Notes: generated by a model not told the origin, from the sequence alone. A stretch of 21,367 bases of DNA from CAJGDV01 sp036667875 (GCA_036667875.1 JAVWTD010000019.1:1-21367), one strand, 5' to 3'. Shown: positions 1-7,446, numbered from the stretch's first letter. Made by a program: numbers and translations.

Positions 1-8
1 AATTTATG

Positions 9-34
9 AAAAAAAATAGGATTATACCTATTTT
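9..34 (-). terminator. Intrinsic terminator of glgP
   Basis: On the minus strand the stem AAAATAGG / CCTATTTT (13-20 with 27-34, loop 21-26) is followed by a run of eight T. The stem includes the TAG stop codon of glgP (28-30). It is AT-rich, so only moderately stable. Confidence 0.6.
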
Positions 35-2322
35 GTTTTCCAAATATCTCTATTGTAATCAAAAATTGTTCTATCACTTGAAAAATACCCTGATTTTGCT
101 ATATTTACAAGCATTTTCTTTTTCCATGATTTTCTATCTTCGTAATCAATAAAGGCTTTGTTTTTTTCTTTTTTATAGTCTTCAAAATCTAATAAAGTTT
201 TGAACCAATCTTTATTAATTAATTCATTTTTTAGTCTTTCAAGTTTTTCTCTATTTCCTCCATTAGATAATGTTTCTTCACTTACTATAAAATCAATTAT
301 TTCTTTAATTTGTTGATTATTCTCATAGTAATCTTTTGAGTTATAAGAATTATCTTTATAAATATTTATTACTGTTTCTGAAGAAGCACCGAAAATATAA
401 ATGTTTTCATCTCCTACTAATTGGTGTATTTCAACATTAGCGCCGTCGTCGGTTCCTAAAGTTACTGCACCATTTAACATGAATTTCATATTTCCTGTTC
501 CACTTGCTTCTTTTGATGCCAGAGATATTTGCTCAGAAATATCACATGCTGGTATAATTTTTTCAGCTGCTGATACATTATAATTTTCAATCATTACAAC
601 ATTCATATATGGTGCTACATCTGGATCATTTTTTATAACTTCTCTTAAAGTTAGTATTAAATGAATTATGTCTTGTGCAATTTTATATGCTGGTGCTGCT
701 TTTCCTGCAAAAATAAATGTTAAAGGTCTTGTTGGTATTTTACCACTTTTAATTTCTTTATATTTGCTTATTACAAAAAGTGCGTTCATTTGTTGTCTTT
801 TGTATTCATGTATCCTTTTTATTTGAATATCAAAGATAGAATTAGGATCTAATTTAATTCCTTGATTATATTCCATGAAGTCTTTTAATTGCATTTTCTT
901 AATATATTTTATTTTGTCAATTTCATCTAAAACAATATTGTCCTCTTTAAAATTTAATAATTTTTCTAAATGATTAGCATCTTTTTTAAAGTTTTCTCCT
1001 ATCGTTTTTGAAAGCATATTTGTTAATTCTTTATTGCAAGATAAAAGCCATCTTCTAAATGTTATCCCGTTAGTTTTATTATTAAATTTTTCAGGATAAA
1101 TTTTATAAAATTCATTTAATTCAGAATTTTTAAGAATTTCAGTGTGAAGGGCTGCTACCCCATTAACTGAAAAGCCGTAATGAATATCCATGTGTGCCAT
1201 GTGAATTTTATTGTCTTCATCTATAATATTTAATTTAGGGTTATTTCCAAATCTTTTTTTTGCTTTCTCATCAAGTTTTTTTATTGTTGGTACTAGTTGT
1301 GGACATACTGTCTCTAAGTAGTCTACGGGCCATTTTTCTAGTGCTTCTGCTAAAATAGTATGATTTGTATAGGCACAAGTTTTTTTGATAATTTCTACTG
1401 CTTCATCAAATTTTATTCCATTTTCACATAATAAATTGATCATTTCAGGAATAATCATTGATGGATGTGTATCGTTAATTTGAATAACGACGTGGTCAGC
1501 CATTTCTGAGAGTGGAATATTTTTTTCTTTTAATTCACTTAAAATAAGCTGAGCTGTACTACTTACCATAAAATATTGTTGGTATACTCTTAAAAGTTCT
1601 CCTTGTTTTGTTGAATCATCTGGATATAGAAATAAAGTTAGATTTTTATTAATGTCCCATTCTGGGAATTTAATTCCATCATATACAATATTTTCATCTA
1701 ATGTTGGAATATCAAATAAGTGTAATTTATTTTTACCACCATTATACCCTACTACATCTATATCTTTTTGTTCTGATATTACTGTTCCATATCCAAATTT
1801 TATTGGATATTTTTTCCCTGTGTCATTTAACCATGTGTCATTCTCTAACCAAGCATTTTTTAATGTTGTTTGTTCTTGATTATTAAATTGTTGTTTAAAT
1901 AAACCAAAATGGTAGTTTAAACCACATCCATCACCTGATATACCAAGTGTTGCAATTGAGTCTAAGAAACATGCTGCTAGGCGTCCTAAGCCACCATTTC
2001 CAAGTGATGGTTCTGGTTCTATTTCTTCTATTTTGCTTAATTCTTTTCCAGAATCTTTTAAGATTTTCTCTAAATAATCATAAATTCCTAGATTAATAAG
2101 GTTATTAGATAATAATTTCCCTATTAAAAATTCAGCTGAAACATAGTATACTTTTTTATCTTTATTAAAAACTTTTTCATCGCCTAAAAAGTTTTTAGTC
2201 ATGTTAAGAATAGCTACATATATTTCCTTGTCATTAGCGGTTGTAAGTGTTTTCCCATAAAGTGTATTTAGGGTTGTCTCTAAAGTTTCTTTAATCTGTT
2301 TTTCGTTTGTGTTTGATATCAT
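28..2322 (-). CDS. glgP: Glycogen/alpha-glucan phosphorylase
   Basis: GT35-family phosphorylase that releases glucose-1-phosphate from alpha-1,4-glucans, using pyridoxal phosphate; cytosolic. The 764 residues span the whole family fold. The N-terminal glycine motif GNGGLGRLAACFLDS lies near residue 108. The PLP-lysine motif EASGTGNMKFMLNGA is near the C-terminus, with the Schiff-base lysine at K613, followed by TDDGANVEI. Also visible are INDTHPSM and QIKRIHEYKRQ. The length is close to the usual 750-800, and the gene looks intact. ATG at 2320-2322 is preceded by AGGAGG at 2328-2333, five bases away. No other glycogen gene (glgA, B, C, D) is in the window; upstream lie unrelated cation exchangers. 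MalP-type maltodextrin phosphorylase is the main alternative, as the two cannot be separated by motif. Confidence 0.93.
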   Translation of the reverse strand: MISNTNEKQIKETLETTLNTLYGKTLTTANDKEIYVAILNMTKNFLGDEKVFNKDKKVYYVSAEFLIGKLLSNNLINLGIYDYLEKILKDSGKELSKIEEIEPEPSLGNGGLGRLAACFLDSIATLGISGDGCGLNYHFGLFKQQFNNQEQTTLKNAWLENDTWLNDTGKKYPIKFGYGTVISEQKDIDVVGYNGGKNKLHLFDIPTLDENIVYDGIKFPEWDINKNLTLFLYPDDSTKQGELLRVYQQYFMVSSTAQLILSELKEKNIPLSEMADHVVIQINDTHPSMIIPEMINLLCENGIKFDEAVEIIKKTCAYTNHTILAEALEKWPVDYLETVCPQLVPTIKKLDEKAKKRFGNNPKLNIIDEDNKIHMAHMDIHYGFSVNGVAALHTEILKNSELNEFYKIYPEKFNNKTNGITFRRWLLSCNKELTNMLSKTIGENFKKDANHLEKLLNFKEDNIVLDEIDKIKYIKKMQLKDFMEYNQGIKLDPNSIFDIQIKRIHEYKRQQMNALFVISKYKEIKSGKIPTRPLTFIFAGKAAPAYKIAQDIIHLILTLREVIKNDPDVAPYMNVVMIENYNVSAAEKIIPACDISEQISLASKEASGTGNMKFMLNGAVTLGTDDGANVEIHQLVGDENIYIFGASSETVINIYKDNSYNSKDYYENNQQIKEIIDFIVSEETLSNGGNREKLERLKNELINKDWFKTLLDFEDYKKEKNKAFIDYEDRKSWKKKMLVNIAKSGYFSSDRTIFDYNRDIWKTK

Positions 2323-2442
2323 TTAATCCTCCTATAATACTTACATATCTAAAGTATCATAAATTTTGGTTATTTATCAATAGCATTAGTAACATTTTTA
2401 AAAAATTATAAAAAAAATAAGATAAAATTTAATTATTTTACC

Positions 2443-3277
2443 TTAGATTATATTTGTAATAATATAACCTATATATATTAATACAAAAATTATACCATTT
2501 CTTTTTGTCATAGTATCTTTTTTTCCAGTAAATGGATATAAACAGAATAATAAAGTTACTATCATTAAAAGTATAACGTCATTGTTATAAGATAATGAAT
2601 AAGTAATTGGGCTTATTACTGAACTTACTCCTATAATTAGTAATATATTAAATATATTAGATCCTAAAATATTACCTATAGCCATGTCTTTTTCACCTTT
2701 TAAGGCGGCACTTACACTTGTAACTAGTTCAGGTAAACTTGTACCTACTGCAACTATTGTTATTCCAATTAATTTTTCGGATAGTCCAAAAGTTTTAGCA
2801 ATCAATACTGCATTATCTACTACTAGTTGACCACCAATTTTAAGTATAACAATTCCACTAAGTATATAAAGAATACATTTCCAAACATTAATTTTTTTTA
2901 GTTCTTTTTTCTTTGATTCTTCAAGATAAGTTTTATCNNNNNNNNNNNNNNNNNNNNNNNNNNNNNNNNNNNNNNNNNNNNNNNNNNNNNNNNNNNNNNN
3001 NNNNNNNNNNNNNNNNNNNNNNNNNNNNNNNNNNNNNATTTACAATGTTACTTCCTACAATATTACCTATTGCTATATCACTATAACCTTTTATTGCTGA
3101 ATCTAAACTAACTATTAATTCAGGTAAACTTGTACCAATACTAACTATTGTTAGTGCTATTACCATTTCTGGTATTTTAAATTTTTTAGCAATGTCGCTA
3201 GCGCCGTTTACGAGTAAATCAGCACCTTTAACTAATAATGTAAAACCTAATATAATTAAAACTATTTGTAATATCAT
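2443..3277 (-). CDS. CaCA-family Na+/Ca2+ exchanger-like protein, second copy (interrupted by gap)
   Basis: Integral membrane cation/Ca2+ antiporter of the YrbG-like CaCA family. The first alpha-repeat (GTSLPEL near residue 48, GNIVGSN near 71) lies right of the gap, in 3038-3277. The second alpha-repeat (GTSLPEL, GNILGSN) lies left of it, in 2443-2937. Read from the gap edge, the left fragment runs through a cytoplasmic loop ending KKKELKKINVWK into the second transmembrane half. This matches the neighbouring paralogue, so it is one gene, not two. The paralogue (323 aa) predicts about 77 missing residues, roughly 230 bp, although the gap is written as 100 N. A TTG at 2803-2805 is an internal leucine, not a start. 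ATG at 3275-3277 has AGGAGG, which overlaps the TAG stop of the upstream paralogue, so translation is probably coupled. The transported ion is inferred from the family. Confidence 0.85.
2938..3037. other. Assembly gap (100 N) inside the second exchanger gene
   Basis: Run of exactly 100 N. The two flanks are out of frame with each other across 100 bases. Alignment to the adjacent paralogue predicts about 230 missing bases, so the N count is a placeholder. Confidence 0.97.
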
Positions 3278-3285
3278 TTTTCCTC

Positions 3286-4257
3286 CTACGCTGTTACAAT
3301 TACAGTTATCATGTAGATTACATAAACTGAAACAAACATTATTCCATTAGTTTTTGTCATTTTATTTTTTTCTCCAAAAAATGGATTAAGACACATAAAT
3401 AAGGTACCAAACATTAATAATATTAATTCTTTATTATAAGATAATGAATAAGAAATAGGGCTTATCACGGCACTTGTTCCTATTATTAAAAATATATTAA
3501 ATATCTGACTTCCTAAAATGTTTCCTATGGCCATATCGGTGTCTCCTTTTAGTGCTGCTGTAATACTTGTTATAAGTTCAGGTAGACTAGTAGAGATTGC
3601 TATAACTGTTAGACTGATAAGTTTTTCAGTTAGTCCAAATCTTTTTGCTAAAGAGACTGCATTATCTAAAACAAAGTCTCCTCCAAACTTAAGAAGGACT
3701 ATTCCTCCAACTATTAATAATACACATTTCATGACACTTATTTTTTTTAATTCACTTTTTTTTATGTGATTTACTGAGTCTGTTAAAATGTTTTTAGAAT
3801 TTTTTGCCATAAAGATATTATATGCTATAAAGGCTACAGCACATAAAATAAGTAAGAATCCTTCACTTCTTGAAATAATATTATTATCTATTAGTCCGTT
3901 AGCACAAATAAATAATATAATTGTTGCAAAAAAATTGACTGGATTTTCAATTAAACGTGTTTGTTTTTTGTAAATAAGTGGTGTAATGATTGAGCACACT
4001 CCTAGTATTAGAAATAAGTTTGAAATATTACTTCCTACTACATTTCCAATTGCTATGTCGCTATGACCTTTTATAGCAGAACCTACACTAACAACAAGTT
4101 CTGGCAGGCTTGTGCCGATACTTACTATTGTAAGTGCAATAACAATTTCTGGTATTCTAAACTTTTTAGCAACATCACTTGCGCCGTTTACTAGAAAGTC
4201 TGCACCTTTTATTAATAAGAAGAATCCTATTAACACTAAGATTATTTCTAAAATCAT
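3286..4257 (-). CDS. CaCA-family Na+/Ca2+ exchanger-like protein, first copy
   Basis: Complete 323-aa multi-pass antiporter of the Na+/Ca2+ exchanger superfamily (YrbG-like), predicted to export Ca2+ or a related cation against Na+ or H+. It has the inverted duplicated halves typical of the family. Alpha-1 has GTSLPEL at 48-54 and GNVVGSN at 71-77; alpha-2 has STSLPEL at 222-228 and GNILGSQ at 245-251. The halves are joined by a hydrophilic loop at about 151-176. The second half has S for G in the GTSLPEL motif and Q for N in GNILGSN, while the neighbouring copy keeps the canonical G and N. ATG at 4255-4257 follows GGAGGTG. It lies directly after the mraY terminator and is followed, eight bases after its stop, by its paralogue. 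I infer a two-gene operon from tandem duplication. Confidence 0.9.
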   Translation of the reverse strand: MILEIILVLIGFFLLIKGADFLVNGASDVAKKFRIPEIVIALTIVSIGTSLPELVVSVGSAIKGHSDIAIGNVVGSNISNLFLILGVCSIITPLIYKKQTRLIENPVNFFATIILFICANGLIDNNIISRSEGFLLILCAVAFIAYNIFMAKNSKNILTDSVNHIKKSELKKISVMKCVLLIVGGIVLLKFGGDFVLDNAVSLAKRFGLTEKLISLTVIAISTSLPELITSITAALKGDTDMAIGNILGSQIFNIFLIIGTSAVISPISYSLSYNKELILLMFGTLFMCLNPFFGEKNKMTKTNGIMFVSVYVIYMITVIVTA

Positions 4258-4284
4258 GTGTCACCTCCATATAAAATTTTTCAC

Positions 4285-4322
4285 AAAAATAAAAGACCTA
4301 TCTGTTAAAAAACAGATAAGTC
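4285..4322 (-). terminator. Strong intrinsic terminator after mraY
   Basis: Minus-strand 12-bp stem (4311-4322 with 4295-4306, one G-U pair, loop TTTT), followed by TTTTATTTTT. It is the most stable terminator in the window and separates mraY from the exchanger operon. Confidence 0.9.
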
Positions 4323-4325
4323 TCA

Positions 4326-5234
4326 TTATTTAAAACAAAGCCAGGCTAAACCAGGATGTTGNNNNNNNNNNNNNNNNNNNNNNNNNNNNNNNNNNNNNNN
4401 NNNNNNNNNNNNNNNNNNNNNNNNNNNNNNNNNNNNNNNNNNNNNNNNNNNNNNNNNNNNNCCTATAACTAGCAAGTATATTTCATGTCTAGTTAATATA
4501 GCAAGTGTTCCTAGGGTTGCTCCAAGTGCTAAACTACCAGTATCTCCCATAAATATAGAAGCAGGATTTGAATTAAAAACTAAGAATCCTAGAAGAGAAC
4601 CTGCGACTGCAAATGAAAAGTAAGCAATTCCAATATAACCATCTAACCATCCTGTATTTAGACTGATGATTCCAAATGTCAGGAATGCTATAACGGAAAG
4701 ACCTGCTGCGAGCCCATCTAGCCCATCTGTGAGGTTTACGGCGTTTGAACTAGATACTAAGACAAATAATATAAACAAGCCGTACAAAGCACCAATATTA
4801 AGTTTAAAACCGATAGTATGAATCCAAAGTAAAGGTTCATTATCAGCTTTTAAGAAAAGATAAAAAAATATGATTGCTAATATTATTTGAAACATTAATT
4901 TACTTTGAGGTTTAAGTCCTTTGTTATTCTTTTTTACTATTATTAAATAGTCATCAATAAAGCCAATTAAAGCATATCCAACAAAAATAATAAGAATTAT
5001 TGCTAAATTTAAACTTATCTTAGTAACTAGAAAAATTGTTATTAATGATGAAAATATAAATATGAGTCCACCCATTGTTGGTGTACTTTTTTTATTTGCA
5101 TGTCTTTCTTGAAGATATTTGTTTATTTCTTGATTTATTTTAAATTTTCTTAGTAAAGGAATCAAAATTATAGAGGTAAGAATTGATATTAAAAAAGAAA
5201 TAGTTAGTACTAAGGAAACACTTGCTAAAAGCAT
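4326..5234 (-). CDS. mraY: Phospho-N-acetylmuramoyl-pentapeptide-transferase (C-terminus in gap)
   Basis: Membrane enzyme that transfers phospho-MurNAc-pentapeptide from UDP to undecaprenyl phosphate, making lipid I of the peptidoglycan pathway. The first 257 residues are visible and carry all early family motifs. These are TPTMGG at 51-56, the Asp pair D94-D95 in GFIDDY, NLTDGLDGLA at 167-176, and FMGDTG at 228-233 with catalytic D231. About 60 residues, including the expected HHH motif, fall in or beyond the gap. The 31 bases left of the gap can be read in three frames. One ends at 4326 (QHPGLAWLCFK) and another at 4330 (hydrophobic SWFSLALF, more like a MraY end), so the stop is uncertain. 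ATG at 5232-5234 follows AGGTGA. No other cell-wall gene is adjacent, so mraY sits outside a dcw cluster here. Confidence 0.93.
   Translation of the reverse strand: MLLASVSLVLTISFLISILTSIILIPLLRKFKINQEINKYLQERHANKKSTPTMGGLIFIFSSLITIFLVTKISLNLAIILIIFVGYALIGFIDDYLIIVKKNNKGLKPQSKLMFQIILAIIFFYLFLKADNEPLLWIHTIGFKLNIGALYGLFILFVLVSSSNAVNLTDGLDGLAAGLSVIAFLTFGIISLNTGWLDGYIGIAYFSFAVAGSLLGFLVFNSNPASIFMGDTGSLALGATLGTLAILTRHEIYLLVIXXXXXXXXXXXXXXXXXXXXXXXXXXXXXXXXXXQHPGLAWLCFK
4362..4461. other. Assembly gap (100 N) in the 3' part of mraY
   Basis: Exactly 100 N. By comparison with typical MraY length (about 320 aa), the missing stretch is probably longer than 100 bases. Confidence 0.97.
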
Positions 5235-5243
5235 ATTATCACC

Positions 5244-5278
5244 TATCTAAACATATTCTATGTCCTTTTATAAAATAA
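5244..5278 (-). promoter_or_regulatory. Possible promoter of mraY
   Basis: After the upstream terminator the minus strand reads TTGTTA, then 15 bases, then TAGAAT (5/6 to the -10 consensus), about 20 bases before the mraY start codon. The spacing is short, so this is tentative. Confidence 0.35.
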
Positions 5279-5309
5279 CAAAAAAGCATCCTTATTTTGA
5301 ATGCTTTTT
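5272..5309 (-). terminator. Intrinsic terminator overlapping the stop of the 179-aa gene
   Basis: Minus-strand stem AAAAAGCAT / ATGCTTTTT (5301-5309 with 5281-5289), extended by U-G and C-G pairs, followed by TTTTTTGTTATTTT. It contains the TAA stop at 5292-5294. Confidence 0.8.
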
Positions 5310-5831
5310 AAAATATGTAAGGATATAACCTATGAGTGCTAAAATCGAGACAACTGCGTATACTACTTGAAGTGGATTGAAAACGTTCATGTCTGATGCT
5401 CCTGCTAAGAATATCATAATAATAATCAAAATAATGTATGAAATTCTTTCAAGATCTTTTGCATTTTCTTCTTGTTCTTTAAGTTTTTTTTCGTTTTCTA
5501 ATCTTCGGTCATCAAAGAAACTATTGTCTCTATACTGTCTACTAGGAATAGGTGTAACTAGCGATTTGTTTCCTTGATATTTTTTTACGATTAGTTCATG
5601 GTCTTTGTTTTCAAAAGCAAATTCTTTTTCTAGTTCTTTTTTATGGTCTTCTGTTAAAAATATAATTCTTGTTATTGTTCTAAGTCTAACTACTGATTTC
5701 ATGTTATCAAATAGAATTAAATAGTTTGATTTTTTGCTTGTTATTTTAATACCATCTTTTACATAAAATAATAATCCATTAATCATTTCATTTTTTTCTT
5801 TTATTTGTATTTCTATACCTTTTTCTTCCAT
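5292..5831 (-). CDS. PH-like-domain membrane protein (179 aa), function unknown
   Basis: Not recognised as a named family. The N-terminal 60 residues look like a small all-beta domain with the pattern GIKI-TSKK-YLILFDNMKSV, similar in layout to the N-termini of two other proteins here (genes ending at 5845 and 8599). A charged, probably coiled stretch follows at 108-130. Two transmembrane segments are at about 131-146 and 154-174, with a short basic tail (KKHSK). There is no signal peptide, so the N-terminal domain should be cytoplasmic. AGGAG lies before the ATG at 5829-5831. Only 13 bases separate it from the upstream 274-aa gene, so the two form an operon under the promoter near 6693. The PH-like assignment is inference from pattern only. 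Confidence 0.75.
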   Translation of the reverse strand: MEEKGIEIQIKEKNEMINGLLFYVKDGIKITSKKSNYLILFDNMKSVVRLRTITRIIFLTEDHKKELEKEFAFENKDHELIVKKYQGNKSLVTPIPSRQYRDNSFFDDRRLENEKKLKEQEENAKDLERISYIILIIIMIFLAGASDMNVFNPLQVVYAVVSILALIGYILTYFKKHSK

Positions 5832-5844
5832 ACTAACTCCTATC

Positions 5845-6669
5845 TTAATTATTTAATTGTGGTTCTGCGTACATATACTCAGACAATGTTCCATTATCAA
5901 GAGTCAAAACTGTTAATACTTGTATATTTATCCTTTCTCTTTTTATTTTATATTTTATATTCCAATTATAAGTTAATTCTTTTTCATTTTCATTTAGTTT
6001 AATAATAATTTTATGATTTTCTACTTTATAAGTGCATTTATCTTCGAGTAAACCATTTTTTGTTCCTTTTAAATATGCACAATTTTTATCTGCAAAAAAC
6101 TTATAACCTATAAAAGGTACATTTAAAGAGTTTGTCCACATAGTTGTTCCTTTATTTATCAATGTCTCAGAAGTATTCAAATTTTGTGTTTTAATAAAAT
6201 ATGTTGCAAACAAGAATACAGTTAATGAAGCAAACAAAAGTAATCCTATGCCTATTCCTTTTTTTGGTTTTTCCATGTTAAAATTTAATTCTTGTTGTTC
6301 CTTAACATTATTTTCTGTTATTTTTGGTTCTTCTGTTTTTGGTACTTCATTATTATATATGTTTGTTACTGGTGGTACGTAATCATTATCTTCGTTACTA
6401 TTTTTTTTAGTATTTATATGATTTAATATAAGACTAAATAAACTATTTACGTCATTTGAATTAATGTCTATATTTCTTTTTTTAATTTCTCCATTTTGTC
6501 TTTCCATATAGTTAATACTAATATATTTTTCTTCTTCTAACTTAGCATTTCCTATTTCTAAATATGTTATTATAAGGCTTTTTTGTTCATATTTAATAAT
6601 CATGGCTCCATCAGTTAGGGTTAAGATAGCTGGTACCCATTTATCATTAATATAGATTCCTATTTGCAT
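5845..6669 (-). CDS. PH-like-domain single-pass membrane protein (274 aa), function unknown
   Basis: Unrecognised protein with three parts. Residues 1-88 form a beta-rich domain (GAMIIKYEQKSLIITYLEIG near 21-40) resembling the N-termini of the genes ending at 5292 and 8599. An acidic, low-complexity linker occupies about 89-135. A transmembrane segment lies at about 138-159 after KPKKG. By the positive-inside rule the remaining 115 residues are extracellular; they contain two cysteines (CAYL, CTYK) and alternating strands, like a small beta-barrel. Internal ATG codons exist, but the one at 6667-6669 has AGGAGG at ideal spacing. The gene is preceded by an extended -10 promoter and is co-transcribed with the 179-aa gene. 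Confidence 0.8.
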   Translation of the reverse strand: MQIGIYINDKWVPAILTLTDGAMIIKYEQKSLIITYLEIGNAKLEEEKYISINYMERQNGEIKKRNIDINSNDVNSLFSLILNHINTKKNSNEDNDYVPPVTNIYNNEVPKTEEPKITENNVKEQQELNFNMEKPKKGIGIGLLLFASLTVFLFATYFIKTQNLNTSETLINKGTTMWTNSLNVPFIGYKFFADKNCAYLKGTKNGLLEDKCTYKVENHKIIIKLNENEKELTYNWNIKYKIKRERINIQVLTVLTLDNGTLSEYMYAEPQLNN

Positions 6670-6692
6670 AATATCCTCCTATCGTTAATAAA

Positions 6693-6701
6693 ATTATACC
6701 A
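6693..6701 (-). promoter_or_regulatory. Extended -10 promoter (TGGTATAAT)
   Basis: Perfect TATAAT with TG one base upstream on the minus strand, about 24 bases before the start of the 274-aa gene and just after the HAD gene terminator. No convincing -35 is seen. Confidence 0.65.
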
Positions 6702-6712
6702 TAATTATAAAA

Positions 6713-6738
6713 TTTAAAAAAGAGACAATTGCCTCTTT
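6713..6738 (-). terminator. Intrinsic terminator of the HAD phosphatase gene
   Basis: Minus-strand hairpin AGAGGC AATT GTCTCT (6721-6736, includes a G-U pair) followed by TTTTT. It starts immediately after the TAA stop. Confidence 0.75.
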
Positions 6739-7230
6739 TTATAATAAATTAAATATTTCTCCAAGATTATATGTTGATTTAAATTTATCATAATCTTTAT
6801 TTGTAAATTTAATTCCAATTCCTCCATTTTGTTCCCAAAGTTCTAGATTTTTTGTATAATCATCAATTAGTATTGAATCTTTTGGATCTACATAATTGCA
6901 TTTGTCTATCTCTCTTGGAACAGGAATTACATTAATATTACCTACTTTTTCTAATAATATTTTACGTTTTTCATTAGCTTCTTCGTTTGAACAAACATGG
7001 GTAAGGACAGATACATTAAATTCTTCTGATTTTACTAGGGCGTTAAGGTGAAAGAAAGCGTTGCTTATTTCATTGCTTTTCTCTAGTATATTATTCCATT
7101 TCATGTTTTGACAAAAATTCAATGTTTCTTCATAATTGTTTAAATCAACTTGAAATTCTTTGAATAAATTTTCGATTTCATTATTAGTGTTCATTATAAC
7201 TCCATCAAAGTCAATATATAAATTTTTCAT
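6739..7230 (-). CDS. HAD-superfamily 5'(3')-nucleotidase-like protein (NT5C type)
   Basis: Small 163-aa HAD phosphatase. Motif I is DFDGV with nucleophile D7 and acid/base D9. Motif II is T77 in SVLTHV. Motif III is a lysine near K110 or K117. Motif IV is ILIDDYTKN with D123-D124, a signature of the NT5C / deoxyribonucleotidase branch. Family knowledge suggests removal of phosphate from (deoxy)nucleoside monophosphates, but the true substrate could be another small phosphate ester. The protein is soluble and cytoplasmic. ATG at 7228-7230 follows AAGGAC. The unusual point is its leader: the only upstream element is a glmS-type ribozyme under a strong promoter, so this gene is probably controlled by GlcN6P-induced mRNA cleavage. 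Whether the enzyme touches amino-sugar metabolism cannot be told from the sequence. Confidence 0.82.
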   Translation of the reverse strand: MKNLYIDFDGVIMNTNNEIENLFKEFQVDLNNYEETLNFCQNMKWNNILEKSNEISNAFFHLNALVKSEEFNVSVLTHVCSNEEANEKRKILLEKVGNINVIPVPREIDKCNYVDPKDSILIDDYTKNLELWEQNGGIGIKFTNKDYDKFKSTYNLGEIFNLL

Positions 7231-7253
7231 AATGTCCTTCTTTCTAAAGCAAT

Positions 7254-7299
7254 AATATATTTTTTGTTGTAATATTTATTTTACTTTTTATAATATATT
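7254..7299 (-). ncRNA. Possible P4-like AU-rich helix 3' of the ribozyme core
   Basis: AATATATT occurs at 7292-7299 and again at 7254-7261. It is self-complementary, so the two copies can close an 8-bp AU helix around an AU-rich loop. It sits where the peripheral P4 domain of glmS ribozymes would be. Weak, since AU-rich pairing arises easily by chance. Confidence 0.3.
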
Positions 7300-7301
7300 T
7301 T

Positions 7302-7381
7302 ATGAGTTGCTTATACCCATGGTAACATCCGCCGAATCTTCGATAATTACCTTCCTCGTCACCTTTACAGGTCTGGCGCTT
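7302..7381 (-). ncRNA. glmS-type self-cleaving ribozyme/riboswitch
   Basis: Minus strand, read 5' to 3', carries every conserved glmS core element in order. AGCGCC at 7380-7375 has the expected cleavage point between A7380 and G7379. P1 is ACCT-GTAA-AGGT (7372-7361), closed by a GNRA loop. GACGAGG lies at 7360-7354. P2 is GGTAA (7351-7347) with TTACC (7325-7321). TTATCGA lies at 7346-7340 and TTCGGCGGATG at 7336-7326. P2.2 can form between CGCC (7378-7375) and GGCG (7333-7330). P3 is ATGGGT / ACTCAT (7320-7315 with 7307-7302, one G-U pair). It is far richer in GC than its surroundings. In the known class, glucosamine-6-phosphate acts as cofactor for cleavage, and the cut mRNA is degraded. P1 is unusually short and the peripheral domain is reduced. 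The downstream gene is a HAD phosphatase, not glmS. Confidence 0.9.
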
Positions 7382-7418
7382 CATTATTAATTTTCCTTTC
7401 TACTTAATAATTTATATC

Positions 7419-7446
7419 ATTATAGCATTTTAAAATAAATAGTCAA
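7419..7446 (-). promoter_or_regulatory. Strong sigma-A promoter for the ribozyme-HAD transcript
   Basis: Minus strand TTGACT (7446-7441), 16 bases, then TATAAT (7424-7419), with an upstream TG one base away. Transcription should start near 7412, about 32 bases before the ribozyme cleavage site. Confidence 0.85.

Noticed and set aside
401..583. Plus-strand open frame opposite glgP (and similar ones at 1652, 3518, 5377, 13195, 14391, 16446, 17379, 18643)
   Set aside because: These are antisense to well-supported genes, lack ribosome sites, and read as low-complexity hydrophobic translations.
2323..2442. Promoter or terminator between the exchanger operon and glgP
   Set aside because: Only AT-rich sequence; TTGATA with TACTTT at 18 bases and a weak TAAAAT/ATTTTA hairpin are below what I would call.
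2443..2805. Separate 120-aa gene starting with TTG
   Set aside because: The frame continues upstream to the gap and aligns with the paralogue, so it is the C-terminal half of one exchanger gene.
4326..4361. MraY ending in QHPGLAWLCFK
   Set aside because: This depends on assuming the gap is exactly 100 bases; another frame gives a more plausible hydrophobic end, so no C-terminus can be stated.
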